From: JBKPCD01 sp046727175
GTDB lineage: Bacteria; Acidobacteriota; Vicinamibacteria; Vicinamibacterales; 2-12-FULL-66-21
Length of the DNA stretch: 45,424 bases
Assembly (NCBI GenBank): GCA_046727175.1
Contig: JBKPCD010000149.1
Coordinates: 1-45,424 of the forward strand
Direction of reading: 5' to 3'
Shown: positions 23,400-32,075 of the stretch, piece after piece
How the letters are laid out: each line of letters begins with the position of its first letter
How positions within the stretch are numbered: position 1 is the first letter of the stretch
Translations under genes and position numbers: made by a program
Notes under the pieces: generated by a model
What the model was told of the DNA's origin: nothing
What the model saw: only the letters and a program-made list of their open reading frames with translations
Databases searched by the model: none

Positions 23400-24163
23400 T
23401 GGTTCACCCCGCTCGCGAGGAAGCCGCCGTCGACTGCCAGCAGATGTCCCGTGACGAACGACGCGGCATCCGACGCGAGAAAGATGGCCGCGCCGATCAG
23501 TTCCTCGACGCGGCCGAACCGTTTCATCGGCGTGCGCATCAGGAATTCCTGTCCTCGTCCCGACTCGAGCAGCGCCGTATTGAAGTCCGTCTTGAATACG
23601 CCGGGTGCGAGGGCATTGACGGTGACGCCGTACGGCGCCCATTCGAGCGCCAGCGCCCGCGTCAACCCCGCGACCCCGGACTTGCTGACCACGTACGCCG
23701 CGACTTCCATCAGCCCCACGAATGACGAGAGCGACCCGATCGTGATGATTCGCCCGGACCGGCGCGCCACCATCTCGCGCCCGAACACCTGACATGCACG
23801 GAGCGTCCCGGTCAGGTTCGTGTCGAGGATGCGCTGCCAGTCGGCCTCGTCCATTTCGAGCGTAGGAACGCGCTTCGTGACGCCAGCCGCAACGACGAGG
23901 ATATCGAGTCTCCCGAATGAGTCCAAACAGGCCTGCCGCACCGCCTCGAGCGACGCCTTGTCGCCAACATCGGAGCACACTCGCAGCGTGCGGCGGCCGC
24001 GCGTTTCAATCTCCGCGGCAACCCCGTCGACCAGCTCGGCTCGACGTGCCGTCGGCACCACGTCTGCGCCGGCATCCGCGAGACCGAGCGCCAGCGCACG
24101 ACCGATCCCGCTGGTGCCTCCGACGACGACGGCCAGACGGCCTGAAAGATCGAAGAGTGTCAT
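23396..24163 (-). CDS. SDR-family oxidoreductase (KduD-like)
   Basis: 255 residues, classical short-chain dehydrogenase. NAD(P) motif GGTSGIGRA (15-23), NNAG replaced by VAAG (91-94), catalytic Ser in IGSLSS (142-147), Tyr157 and Lys161 in YVVSKSG. The C-terminus GHLLAVDGG is standard. Context suggests either 2-deoxy-D-gluconate 3-dehydrogenase (KduD, making 2-keto-3-deoxygluconate) or a uronate-keto reductase supplying altronate in place of the missing UxaB. It overlaps the regulator's stop (ATGA, 24160-24163) and the small UxaA start (GTGA), so the three are one translational unit. The exact substrate is inference. Confidence 0.9.
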   Translation of the reverse strand: MTLFDLSGRLAVVVGGTSGIGRALALGLADAGADVVPTARRAELVDGVAAEIETRGRRTLRVCSDVGDKASLEAVRQACLDSFGRLDILVVAAGVTKRVPTLEMDEADWQRILDTNLTGTLRACQVFGREMVARRSGRIITIGSLSSFVGLMEVAAYVVSKSGVAGLTRALALEWAPYGVTVNALAPGVFKTDFNTALLESGRGQEFLMRTPMKRFGRVEELIGAAIFLASDAASFVTGHLLAVDGGFLASGVNQ

Positions 24164-24948
24164 GAGTGCGAGGATCGTGGGCGGCGGACGCGCCGCTCGG
24201 TCAAGGGCGGACGTGCTGAAGCTTGTTCCTGTGACGGCTCCTGTGCTTGATGCTGACTGGCCTGGATCAGGTGATCGTTCATCGACCGGCGCGCCGACTC
24301 GGGATCGTGCCCGCGAATGGCCTGATAGATTCGGCGGTGCATTTCGGCGGCATCCCGCAGATCGAGCCGGCTCGCGCGCATCGCCGTGTCCCGCCGACTC
24401 TCGTAGTACAGCGCCGAGACCATCTCGACGAGCGACGCGACAATCGGGTTTCCAGACGCAACCGCAACGCAGCGATGGAAGTTGATGTCGTGCACGAGAA
24501 AGACCTGCGGGTCCTGCATCGATGCGGAGAGGCTTGCGACTTCCTCGGCGAGCGTTGCGATCTGCTCCGGCGTCGCACGCTCCGCCGCGAGTCCGGCGGC
24601 GCCGACTTCGAGGATCCGCCGCGCTTCGTACATCTCCTCGCGCGTGAATCCGTGAAGCGCTGCGAGAAAGCTCAGCGCGTCGCTCCCGAGCGACGGCGGA
24701 CCGTCGGGGATGTAGGTTCCTGATCCATGCCGCGAGCGGACGACGCCTATCGCCGCGAGAGCACGAAGGCCTGCGCGGACCGTAGGGCGGCTGACGCCGA
24801 TCTTCGTGGCGAGATGGCGTTCGGCCGGCAGACGGTCGCCCGGCCGTAACACGCCGCGCTCGATGAGGTCGCGGACGAACGAGACGACCTGTTCGGTACT
24901 GCCTTCGCCGTTACGACCCGATCGACCTGCGGGAGCAACGTCCGGCAT
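24160..24948 (-). CDS. FadR/GntR-family transcriptional regulator
   Basis: 262 residues. The winged helix-turn-helix spans about residues 12-80 (LIERGVLRPGDRLPAERHLA, GVSRPTVRAGLRAL, RHGSGTYI). An FCD ligand domain follows (about 95-225), with Asp and His ligands in HDINFHRCV and a later His in AEMHRRIY. FCD proteins of this type (UxuR, ExuR) usually bind uronates or aldonates and release DNA. The ATG at 24948 is preferred over TTG at 24963. A FadR-like operator overlaps its own promoter. The C-terminal tail of about 35 residues is Gln/Arg-rich and outside the family fold. First gene of the minus-strand uronate operon. Confidence 0.92.
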   Translation of the reverse strand: MPDVAPAGRSGRNGEGSTEQVVSFVRDLIERGVLRPGDRLPAERHLATKIGVSRPTVRAGLRALAAIGVVRSRHGSGTYIPDGPPSLGSDALSFLAALHGFTREEMYEARRILEVGAAGLAAERATPEQIATLAEEVASLSASMQDPQVFLVHDINFHRCVAVASGNPIVASLVEMVSALYYESRRDTAMRASRLDLRDAAEMHRRIYQAIRGHDPESARRSMNDHLIQASQHQAQEPSQEQASARPPLTERRVRRPRSSHS

Positions 24949-24949
24949 G

Positions 24950-24964
24950 ACTGGTCTAGCCAAT
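24950..24964. promoter_or_regulatory. FadR-type operator at the regulator promoter
   Basis: ACTGGTCTAGCCAAT is a near-palindrome close to the FadR-family consensus TGGTCNGACCA and to the ATTGGT/ACCAAT half-sites of UxuR/ExuR. It lies directly before the regulator ATG and touches a TATAAT on the minus strand (24963-24968), so binding should block the regulator's own operon. No good -35 is visible for that TATAAT. A second dyad, CTTCA-CA-TGAAG, is at 24973-24984. Confidence 0.6.
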
Positions 24965-25063
24965 TATAGACGCTTCACATGAAGGGCTTTTGGCTGGGGC
25001 TCAAGGTTTTTGGCGCGCTCAGATGAGGAAAGCCTTGAATCAAAGCCGAGGCAGCCGCCATGC

Positions 25064-25092
25064 TTGCCCTGGCTACCCCCAGACAGTAATCT
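25064..25092 (+). promoter_or_regulatory. Putative sigma-70-type promoter of the cupin operon
   Basis: TTGCCC (25064-25069) and TAATCT (25087-25092) are separated by 17 bp, upstream of the first cupin ATG at 25113. A small dyad ACAG-TAAT-CTGT (25083-25094) covers the -10 box. Predicted only by similarity to the sigma-70 consensus. Transcription would start about 14 bases before the ATG, and no Shine-Dalgarno is visible there. Confidence 0.4.
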
Positions 25093-25112
25093 GTGAAAAT
25101 CTCGGATTCACC

Positions 25113-25904
25113 ATGCTCAACGAAACCCTATTCCGACAACCGCGCGTGAACGGCCTGCAGCTGCTTCAGGGTCGAGGCCAGGCTGGCGCTCGAGAGCTCA
25201 CGACGCGCCGTCTCCGGGTCGAGGCCGGCGCATCGACGACGTTCAGGATCGACGACGAAGAGACGATCGTCGTCCTTCAAAGCGGCAAGGGCACGTTGGC
25301 CGCTGGCGGCGCGACGTGGCCGGTCAGTCGCGCCGATGTCTTCACTGAACGCGCGACGGCGCTGTACCTGCCGCCGGGGACGGAGCTCGTGGTCACCGCC
25401 ACCTCACCGCTCGAAGCCGTGCTGTTCTCGACACCTGCGCCAGCCGGCGGAAAACCCGCGCTGGTCAAGCCCGAAGACGTGCGCGTCAACATGCGCGGCC
25501 GCGACACCTACGTACGCGAAGTGCACAACATCTTCGTGGACGATCCGTACGTACGGCGCTTGATGGTAGGCGAGACGTTCAACGCGCCTGGCAACTGGAG
25601 CAGCTATCCACCCCACAAACACGATGGGCGCGACGGCGAGCCGACGCTCGAAGAGGTGTACTACTTCCGTGTCGATCCGCCGCAGGGGTTTGGTCAACAG
25701 ATGCTCTACACCAATGACGGCGAGTGCGCGACGCACGTCGTCAAGGACGGCGACACCGTTCTGCTGCCGTACGGCTACCATCCCGTTTCCGCGCCGCCCG
25801 GTTATCGGCTGTATTACCTGTGGGGCATGGCGGGCGAGCAGCGCAAGCTCGCGCTGCACGAGGATCCCGCGCACACCTGGGTCCACACGATGCCGCATCC
25901 CTGA
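25113..25904 (+). CDS. KduI/IolB-family cupin isomerase, copy 1
   Basis: 263 residues, a bicupin of the KduI/IolB family. Metal ligands are visible in the C-terminal cupin: PPHKH (His168, His170), LEEVYYFR (Glu180/181) and PYGYHPV (His223). The group includes 5-deoxyglucuronate isomerase (IolB) and 5-keto-4-deoxyuronate isomerase (KduI). By context it probably isomerises a uronate (4-deoxy-5-hexosulose uronate or galacturonate/glucuronate) rather than an inositol intermediate, since no other iol gene is present. The start at 25113 is chosen by domain fit; the open frame reaches 24990. First gene of the plus-strand operon, followed by its paralogue after 8 bp. Confidence 0.88.
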   Translation: MLNETLFRQPRVNGLQLLQGRGQAGARELTTRRLRVEAGASTTFRIDDEETIVVLQSGKGTLAAGGATWPVSRADVFTERATALYLPPGTELVVTATSPLEAVLFSTPAPAGGKPALVKPEDVRVNMRGRDTYVREVHNIFVDDPYVRRLMVGETFNAPGNWSSYPPHKHDGRDGEPTLEEVYYFRVDPPQGFGQQMLYTNDGECATHVVKDGDTVLLPYGYHPVSAPPGYRLYYLWGMAGEQRKLALHEDPAHTWVHTMPHP

Positions 25905-25912
25905 TCAGCGTC

Positions 25913-26749
25913 ATGCCGACGGAAGACATCAAAGCCATTCAACCGAATACCTGCATCGTCCGCAACACCGCTGCCGCTCGCGGCCGGACGCGCAGCGTCA
26001 CACCCGAGACGACGGCGATGCGTCACCTGTACTACGGTCGGATCGTGCTTCAGCGCGGTGACGCCGCGATCCGCGTCGAGACGAGCCCGCTCGAGACCGG
26101 ACTCGTCGGCTTGAAGGGCACCGCCGCGGTTACCGTGGCCGGCACGACTTACAGGTTGACGCGCTACGACGCTTTGTACGTTCCTCGCGAGAGCACGTTC
26201 GAGGTTCGTGCGGACGACGATAGCTGCGATCTCGCCGAAGTGTCCGCACCGGTCGATCGAAAGTACCCGGTTCAATTCGTCGCCTACGCGGACGTCCAGA
26301 AGGATCCCGGCCTGCACTTCGACACCGGCACGCCAGGCAGCAGGCGCAGCGTCAACATCCTGCTCGGCAAGAACGTCCAGGCGGGACGCATCATGGCCGG
26401 CGTCACGTTCAGCGAACCGGGCAACTGGACGTCATGGCCTCCGCACGAACACGCGGCGCTCGCCGAAGAAGCCTATCTCTATATCGACATGCCGGCTCCC
26501 GGGTTCGGGCTGCAACTCGTATTCACCGACGCGAAGAATCCCGAACTCGCGACCATTGTCCGCGAAGGTGACGTCGTGCTCATGCCGAGGGGTTACCATC
26601 CGAACGTCGCGGTGCCAGGTCACCCGATCAATTTTCTGTGGATGATGGCGGCAAACCGCGAGCTGGACGATCGGCGTTACGGCGTCGTCAACGTTCATCC
26701 TGACTTTTCCACGATCGGCTCGGGGCTGGACGCCGGCCGTGCGCGGTGA
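25913..26749 (+). CDS. KduI/IolB-family cupin isomerase, copy 2
   Basis: 278 residues, paralogous to the preceding gene but far diverged. Its C-terminal cupin has WPPHEH (His178, His180), LAEEAYLYI (Glu185/186) and MPRGYHPNV (His229), so the metal site looks intact. The block TFSEPGNWTSWPPHEH is typical of the family. It is preceded by a short gap and its stop overlaps the possible GTG start of the aldolase gene. Two divergent copies side by side suggest two different isomerisation steps or a heteromer. The ATG at 25913 was chosen because the frame upstream of it overlaps copy 1. Confidence 0.87.
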   Translation: MPTEDIKAIQPNTCIVRNTAAARGRTRSVTPETTAMRHLYYGRIVLQRGDAAIRVETSPLETGLVGLKGTAAVTVAGTTYRLTRYDALYVPRESTFEVRADDDSCDLAEVSAPVDRKYPVQFVAYADVQKDPGLHFDTGTPGSRRSVNILLGKNVQAGRIMAGVTFSEPGNWTSWPPHEHAALAEEAYLYIDMPAPGFGLQLVFTDAKNPELATIVREGDVVLMPRGYHPNVAVPGHPINFLWMMAANRELDDRRYGVVNVHPDFSTIGSGLDAGRAR

Positions 26750-27416
26750 ACGGATCGTGAGCTCGGCTCGTGCAGCAGTCATCGCCGCGATCGAGGAAGC
26801 GGGCGTCGTCGCGATTATCCGGATGAAAGAGCCCGAGCGAGTGCGGGCGGTCGTCGACGCTATCGCAGACGGGGGCGTCCGCGCGCTCGAGATCACGATG
26901 ACCGTCCCTGGCGCAGTCGATTTGATTCGACAGCTGGCGCCGCAAATGCCGAAGGGCTTCCTGCTCGGAGCAGGAACGGTCGTGGATGCGGAGACGGTGA
27001 TGCGGGTGACTGAAGCAGGTGCGCGGTTCGTCGTGAGCCCGGTCTTTCGGCGCGAGGTCATTGCGGAATGTCACGCGCGTGACGTCCCCGTGATGCCCGG
27101 CTGCTTCACGCCAACCGAGATCCTGGATGCCTGGGACGCCGGGTCGGACATCGTCAAGGTCTTTCCTGCAACGGCGCTGGGTCCCGGCTTTTTCAAGGAT
27201 GTGCGAGGACCTCTGCCACATATCAAGATGATGCCGACGGGCGGCGTCTCGGTCGAGAACGCGGGTGACTGGATCAAGGCCGGCGCCGTTGCCGTGGGAG
27301 TCGGCACGGCGCTGCTCGACGCGAAAGCGATCTCCGCGGGCAACTACGACGTCTTGCGCGCGAAAGCGGAACAGATTGTCCGGAACGTCCGTGCCGCGCA
27401 GGAAAGCCGGGTATGA
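26739..27416 (+). CDS. eda: 2-keto-3-deoxy-6-phosphogluconate aldolase
   Basis: 225 residues if GTG at 26739 is used; GTG at 26757 is an equally possible start. Class I aldolase barrel: Glu51 in ALEITMTVPGA, LGAGTVVDAE at 77-86, Schiff-base Lys140 in DIVKVFPATAL, and the phosphate-binding PTGGV. It splits KDPG into pyruvate and glyceraldehyde-3-phosphate, the last step of the locus. The next gene, the kinase that makes KDPG, starts inside its stop codon (ATGA at 27413-27416). The first start would overlap the cupin gene by 11 bp. Confidence 0.92.
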   Translation: MRGERIVSSARAAVIAAIEEAGVVAIIRMKEPERVRAVVDAIADGGVRALEITMTVPGAVDLIRQLAPQMPKGFLLGAGTVVDAETVMRVTEAGARFVVSPVFRREVIAECHARDVPVMPGCFTPTEILDAWDAGSDIVKVFPATALGPGFFKDVRGPLPHIKMMPTGGVSVENAGDWIKAGAVAVGVGTALLDAKAISAGNYDVLRAKAEQIVRNVRAAQESRV

Positions 27417-28441
27417 AAACGGTCGTGACCTTCGGCGAGATCATGCTGCGATTGAGCCCGCCGGGCTTCGAGCGGTTCTTTCAGTCGCCGATGTTCTGCG
27501 CCACGTTCGGCGGCGGAGAAGCGAATGTCGCCGTCAGCCTCGCGCACTTTGGCCTCGACAGCGTGTACGTGACGTGCCTGCCGAACCACGAGATCGGTGA
27601 CGGGGTCGTTCGAGCGCTTCGGGCCGAGGGCGTGCGCACGGATTGGATCCTCCGCGGAGGCAGCCGTCTCGGCGTGTATTTCACGGAGACGGGCGCGAGC
27701 CAGCGCGCATCGACGGTCATCTACGATCGGGCACGCTCCGCGATCAGTGAGATGGCGCCCGATGCGGTCGATTGGGCGGCGGTATTCAACGGCGCTGCGT
27801 GGTTTCACGTCACGGGAATCACGCCCGCGCTCAGCCAGACGGCTGCCGAAGCAACCTCGCATGCAATTGCCGCGGCTCGATCCGCCGGGGCGCGCGTCAG
27901 CGTCGATCTGAATTACAGGAAGAAGCTCTGGACCGAGGCGCAGGCGCAGGCCGTCATGAAGCCGCTGATGCGCAACGTCGATGCCGTGATCGCGAACGAA
28001 GAGGATCTGCAGTCGGTCCTCGGCGTGGAGGTCCCCGGGACGGACGTGACGAGCGGCCACCTGAACCTCGCGGGCTATCGCGAGGCCGCCGAGCGCGTGA
28101 CGAGAGATTTCGGCCCGCGTATGGTTGCGATCACGCTGCGCGAGAGCATTTCCGCGAGCGACAACGGCTGGAGCGCGGTGCTGTGGGACGCATCCGCGGA
28201 CGTGATGCATCAAAGCCAGCGCTACGACGTCAGGCTCGTCGATCGGATCGGCGGCGGCGACAGCTTCGCGGCGGGCTTGATCTTCGGCCTGGTTAGCGGC
28301 CGCCCGCCGCAGGATGCCTTGCGCTTTGCCGTTGCCGCGAGTGCGCTCAAGCAGACGATCCCCGGTGACTTCAACCGTGTCTCGGTCGCCGAGGTCGATC
28401 GCCTCGCGGCCGGGGACGCGTCGGGGCGCGTGCAGCGCTAG
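27413..28441 (+). CDS. kdgK: 2-keto-3-deoxygluconate kinase, PfkB family
   Basis: 342 residues. PfkB/ribokinase fold: VTFGEIMLRLSPPG at the start, FGGGEANVAVSLAHFG (substrate-side Gly-rich motif), SVDLNYRKKLW in the middle, and the C-terminal signature DRIGGGDSFAAGLIFG with the catalytic Asp. The RLSPPG and NYRKKLW blocks are typical of KDG kinases. It phosphorylates 2-keto-3-deoxygluconate to KDPG for the adjacent aldolase. Coupled to the aldolase gene by an ATGA overlap; last gene of the cupin operon. Confidence 0.92.
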   Translation: MKTVVTFGEIMLRLSPPGFERFFQSPMFCATFGGGEANVAVSLAHFGLDSVYVTCLPNHEIGDGVVRALRAEGVRTDWILRGGSRLGVYFTETGASQRASTVIYDRARSAISEMAPDAVDWAAVFNGAAWFHVTGITPALSQTAAEATSHAIAAARSAGARVSVDLNYRKKLWTEAQAQAVMKPLMRNVDAVIANEEDLQSVLGVEVPGTDVTSGHLNLAGYREAAERVTRDFGPRMVAITLRESISASDNGWSAVLWDASADVMHQSQRYDVRLVDRIGGGDSFAAGLIFGLVSGRPPQDALRFAVAASALKQTIPGDFNRVSVAEVDRLAAGDASGRVQR

Positions 28442-28498
28442 CGAAAAGCGTCAGGCTCCTGGCTCAAGGCTCAGGGCTTTGGCAATCAAGGTTTCTAC

Positions 28499-28834
28499 AT
28501 GAGCAAACCGCCCGACCTCGTCCAGGGCACTCTGGATTTGCTGATTCTGAAAATTCTCGCGCTCCAGCCGATGCACGCGTGGGCGATCGGTCTGCGGCTC
28601 AAGCAGATCTCGAACGAGGTGCTGCAAGTCAGCGACGGGTCGCTGTATCCAGCACTCCACAAGCTCGAGAACGAAGGCTGGATTACGGCGGAGTGGAAGA
28701 TCAGCGAGAACAATCGACGCGCCAAGTATTACTCGCTGACGCGGCCCGGCCGACGTCAGCTCGACAAGGAAGCCGCGAACTGGAGCCGCCTCTCCTCGGC
28801 AATCTCTCACGTGGTCCGCCTCAAAGAGGCGTGA
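28499..28834 (+). CDS. PadR-family transcriptional regulator
   Basis: 111 residues, a typical short PadR. The winged helix includes LVQGTLDLLILKILALQPMH at residues 7-26 (first helices), then SDGSLYPALHKLENEGWITAEW (recognition helix and wing), and RAKYYSLTRPGRRQL. It lies 37 bp before a duplicated orphan permease gene. A PadR/permease pair is a common acidobacterial arrangement, so it probably represses that permease; the ligand is unknown. The 57-bp gap before it contains the word GGCTCAGGGCTTT (28468-28480), also found inverted at 33657-33669. Confidence 0.92.
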   Translation: MSKPPDLVQGTLDLLILKILALQPMHAWAIGLRLKQISNEVLQVSDGSLYPALHKLENEGWITAEWKISENNRRAKYYSLTRPGRRQLDKEAANWSRLSSAISHVVRLKEA

Positions 28835-28871
28835 GAAAGGTTTCGGCGGTTCGCGTCCTTAAACATCAGTC

Positions 28872-31304
28872 ATGCTGACCGACCTTCGATATGCGATCCG
28901 GATGCTCCTGAAGAACCCCGGTGTGTCCGTCGCGGCCGTCATTTCACTCGCCCTTGGCATCGGGGCAAACGCGATCATCTTCACCTGGGTGAAGGCGGTG
29001 CTCCTCGAGCCGCTCCCGGGGGTTGCCCGGCAGCGTGACCTGGTCGTCGTCGCGAATCAGACGAAGGACGGCGACTACGTCAGCATGTCGTATCCCGACT
29101 ATCGCGATTACCGCGACAAAACCAGCAGCTTTGACGGTCTTCTCGTGGCGGAAATGATGCCGTTGAGCCTCGGCGGCGCCATGGCAGGGGAACGCGCCGA
29201 ACGTCTCTACGGTGCATTTGTTTCCGGCAATTACTTCGACGTGCTGGGGGTCCGGGCCGCGCTGGGTCGCACGTTTCGACCCGACGAGGATCGCGTGCCG
29301 AACGGCGCACCGGTCGCGGTGATCAGCGACGGCTTGTGGAGGCGTCGCTTCGGCGGTGACATGTCGCTGGTCGGCCGCGTCATCTCGATCAACGGACATC
29401 CGTATTCGATCGTCGGCATCGCGCCGCCGACGTTCCAGGGCACGCTCGTCGGCGTAGCACTCGACGTCTGGGTGCCCGTGATGATGCAGCCGCAGCTGAC
29501 ACCCGGCGGCGACCGGCTCGAAGCTCGCGGGCTGCGCTGGCTGATCGCGATGGGACGTCTGAAAGGCGACGTGAGCATTCCACGGGCACAAGCTGAGCTC
29601 GACATAATCTCAGGGCAGCTGACCGCAACCTATCCGAACACCAACCATGGTTTCGGCATTCGCGTGCTGCCGCTTTCGCGGTCGCCGTGGGGCGCGCAGT
29701 TCGTGCTGGGTCCCGTGCTCACCGTACTGATGGGCGTCGTCGGCGCCGTGCTGCTGCTGGCGTGCACGAACGTCGCAAACCTGCTGCTGGCGCAAGCGCT
29801 CGCGCGCCGGCGGGAAGTCGCAATCAGGCTGGCGATCGGCGCGAGCCGCACGCGCCTCGCCCGGCAGCTGCTCGTCGAGAGCTTCATCCTGGCCATCCTG
29901 GGCGGCGTCGCTGGGGTTGCGGTGGCGTCGTTCGGCGCCAGCCTCCTCATGGCGTTCGCGCCGCCGACCGACGTTCCGATTAAGCTCTCGCTCACCGTCG
30001 ATTTCATGGTCGTCGCGTTTACCGGCTGCGTTGCGCTCGCCACCGGTCTGCTCTTCGGGCTCGTTCCGGCGCTTCAAGGAACGCGGCCGGACATCGTCGA
30101 CGATCTGAAGGACGAAACCGGATCGAGCGGCGGGCGCTCTCGTGCGCGGCTTCGCAACAGCCTCGTGATTGTGCAGGTGGCGCTCTCGGTACTGATGCTC
30201 GTTGCGGCGGGCGTGTTCGTGCGCAGCTTTCAGAATGCACAGACCATGGACCCCGGGTTCAATCAGGAAGGGGTCCTGCTTGCGAGCTACGATCTCTTTC
30301 CGAACGGCTACGAGGCGCCTGCCGGTCGGCAGTTTCATCGGCGCCTCGCGGAACGCGTTGCTGCATTGCCCGGCGTCACAGCAGTGGCGCTCGCGCGCAG
30401 AGTCCCGCTCGGGTTCTTCGGATCATCGTCGACGAGACTCGCGATCGACGACTACGTTCCCGATGCGACCGAGTCCATGCAAATCAGCTACAACATGATC
30501 GGCCCGGACTACTTCCGGACGATGCAAGTGCCGTTGCTCGCGGGGCGTGAATTCACGCCTCGAGACGACGAGAACGGTCGGCCGGTCGTCATCGTCAACG
30601 CCGCGATGGCGCACCGGTACTGGAAGCGGACCGATGTCGTCGGCCGGCAGATTCGCGTGGGGGGAACGCCGTGGGAAATCGTCGGCGTCGTCCCGACGGG
30701 AAAGTATCAGACGCTCGGCGAGCAGGCGCGCTCCTACATGTTCGTGCCGCTCGCGCAGATGTACCGGCCCGACGCCGTGCTTCACGTTCGCACCGCCGGT
30801 GATCCGTCCTCCATCGCCGGGGCCGTACGGGGTGTCGTCGCGGATCTCGACCCGAACCTGCCGTTGTTCGATGTGAAGACGCTGCACGCGCACATGGGTT
30901 TCGCGACGCTGACACCGCGCGTCGCCGCGTCGTTACTCGGCACCTTCGGGATTCTGGCGCTGATCCTCGCGGCGGTAGGTCTGAACAGCGTGGTCGCGTA
31001 CAGCGTGTCCCAGCGCACGCGCGAGGTCGCTATCCGCATGGCGCTCGGCGCGCCTCCGTCCGACGTGCGCACGCTGATCGTTCGTCAAGGCCTGACGTTG
31101 CTCGTGATCGGTCTCGTCGTCGGCGTGGCGATCGCGTACGGCACGCTGCCGTTGATGTCGTCGCTGCTCATCGGCATCTCCGGAAGAGATCCACTCACGT
31201 TTGCCTCGGTCGGCGCGCTGCTGTCGGCCGTCGCGCTCGTGGCGAGCTACCTCCCAGCCCGGCGCGCCGCACGCGTCGACCCAATCGCAACACTCCGACG
31301 ATAA
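28872..31304 (+). CDS. Orphan MacB/FtsX-type permease, PadR-linked
   Basis: 810 residues, the same architecture as the copy at 7440 but diverged. It starts MLTDLRYAIRMLLKNPGVSV, with an N-terminal helix and a periplasmic PCD domain. The first FtsX core (about 275-400) contains LLLACTNVANLLLAQALARR and REVAIRLAIGASRTRL; a second helix-PCD unit follows, and the last core (about 685-805) contains REVAIRMALGAPPSDV and ends YLPARRAARVDPIATLRR. No ATPase gene is adjacent. Transport substrate unknown. Control by the upstream PadR protein is likely. It ends 72 bp before the DUF1080 gene. Confidence 0.91.
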   Translation: MLTDLRYAIRMLLKNPGVSVAAVISLALGIGANAIIFTWVKAVLLEPLPGVARQRDLVVVANQTKDGDYVSMSYPDYRDYRDKTSSFDGLLVAEMMPLSLGGAMAGERAERLYGAFVSGNYFDVLGVRAALGRTFRPDEDRVPNGAPVAVISDGLWRRRFGGDMSLVGRVISINGHPYSIVGIAPPTFQGTLVGVALDVWVPVMMQPQLTPGGDRLEARGLRWLIAMGRLKGDVSIPRAQAELDIISGQLTATYPNTNHGFGIRVLPLSRSPWGAQFVLGPVLTVLMGVVGAVLLLACTNVANLLLAQALARRREVAIRLAIGASRTRLARQLLVESFILAILGGVAGVAVASFGASLLMAFAPPTDVPIKLSLTVDFMVVAFTGCVALATGLLFGLVPALQGTRPDIVDDLKDETGSSGGRSRARLRNSLVIVQVALSVLMLVAAGVFVRSFQNAQTMDPGFNQEGVLLASYDLFPNGYEAPAGRQFHRRLAERVAALPGVTAVALARRVPLGFFGSSSTRLAIDDYVPDATESMQISYNMIGPDYFRTMQVPLLAGREFTPRDDENGRPVVIVNAAMAHRYWKRTDVVGRQIRVGGTPWEIVGVVPTGKYQTLGEQARSYMFVPLAQMYRPDAVLHVRTAGDPSSIAGAVRGVVADLDPNLPLFDVKTLHAHMGFATLTPRVAASLLGTFGILALILAAVGLNSVVAYSVSQRTREVAIRMALGAPPSDVRTLIVRQGLTLLVIGLVVGVAIAYGTLPLMSSLLIGISGRDPLTFASVGALLSAVALVASYLPARRAARVDPIATLRR

Positions 31305-31376
31305 CGGGCCGCCAAGCAGCCGGCGAGGTTCACGGTTCCCGGATGCATCTTTTCAGCATGCTGCTAAACTCAGCGC

Positions 31377-32039
31377 ATGATGAGCACATCTCTGCGTCTG
31401 TTGCCCGTGCTGCTCGCCTTCGCGCTTCAGCAGAAGCCGGTCGAACCCGGCTTCACGAGCCTGTTCAACGGGAAGGATTTCACCGGCTGGAGAGTCAGCA
31501 AGCCCGAGTCATTCAAGATCGAGGACGGCGCCATCGTCGCGAACGGCACCGCGGGACACGCGTACTACGACGGTGACTTTCGCAACCACACGTTCCGCAA
31601 CTTCGAGTTGAAGGTCGACGTCATGACGCGCCCGAACTCGAACGGCGGCGTCTACTTCGGGACGGAGTATCAGGAAAAGGGCGGAAACCCCCGCGCCTCC
31701 GGGGACTTTCCGTCGAAAGGGTTCGAAGTCCAGGTGAACAACTCGTACGCGCGCGACTCGGTCCGGACCGGCAGCCTGTATCACGTGCAGGACATCACCG
31801 AACCGCCGGCCAAGGACGACGAGTGGTTCACGATGGACATCGTTGTCAAGGGCAACAACGTGATGGTGAAGGTGAACGACAAGCAGGTCGTCGACTGGAC
31901 GCAGCCGGCAGACTGGAATGGCGGGCGTGAAGGTCCCGGTCGTGTTCTGAGCGCGACTGGCGGCACGATCGCGCTGCAGGCGCACGATCCGGGCAGCACC
32001 GTCTACTACAAGAACATCCGAATCAAGCCGCTCGACTGA
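31377..32039 (+). CDS. Secreted DUF1080 (3-keto-disaccharide hydrolase-like) protein
   Basis: 220 residues. A short signal peptide (LRLLPVLLAFALQQ) precedes a single concanavalin-like jelly roll with the DUF1080 hallmarks FTSLFNGKDFTGWRV, FELKVDVMTRPNSNGGVYF, KGFEVQVNN and the ending YYKNIRIKPL. Members bind or cleave sugars, and some hydrolyse 3-keto-glycosides. ATG occurs at 31377 and 31380; either could start. It would act in the periplasm or at the surface. No partner oxidoreductase is adjacent, so the substrate is unknown. Confidence 0.9.
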   Translation: MMSTSLRLLPVLLAFALQQKPVEPGFTSLFNGKDFTGWRVSKPESFKIEDGAIVANGTAGHAYYDGDFRNHTFRNFELKVDVMTRPNSNGGVYFGTEYQEKGGNPRASGDFPSKGFEVQVNNSYARDSVRTGSLYHVQDITEPPAKDDEWFTMDIVVKGNNVMVKVNDKQVVDWTQPADWNGGREGPGRVLSATGGTIALQAHDPGSTVYYKNIRIKPLD

Positions 32040-32075
32040 ATTAATCAGTCAGCACGCGGTCCTTCGTTTCGATCG

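Noticed and set aside
22298..23792. Long plus-strand ORFs (up to 392 codons) over the GC-rich repeat and the uronate genes
   Set aside because: Translation is low-complexity (repeats of Pro/Arg/Ser), the frames run antisense to clear uxaA and SDR genes, and their openness comes from the repeat composition.
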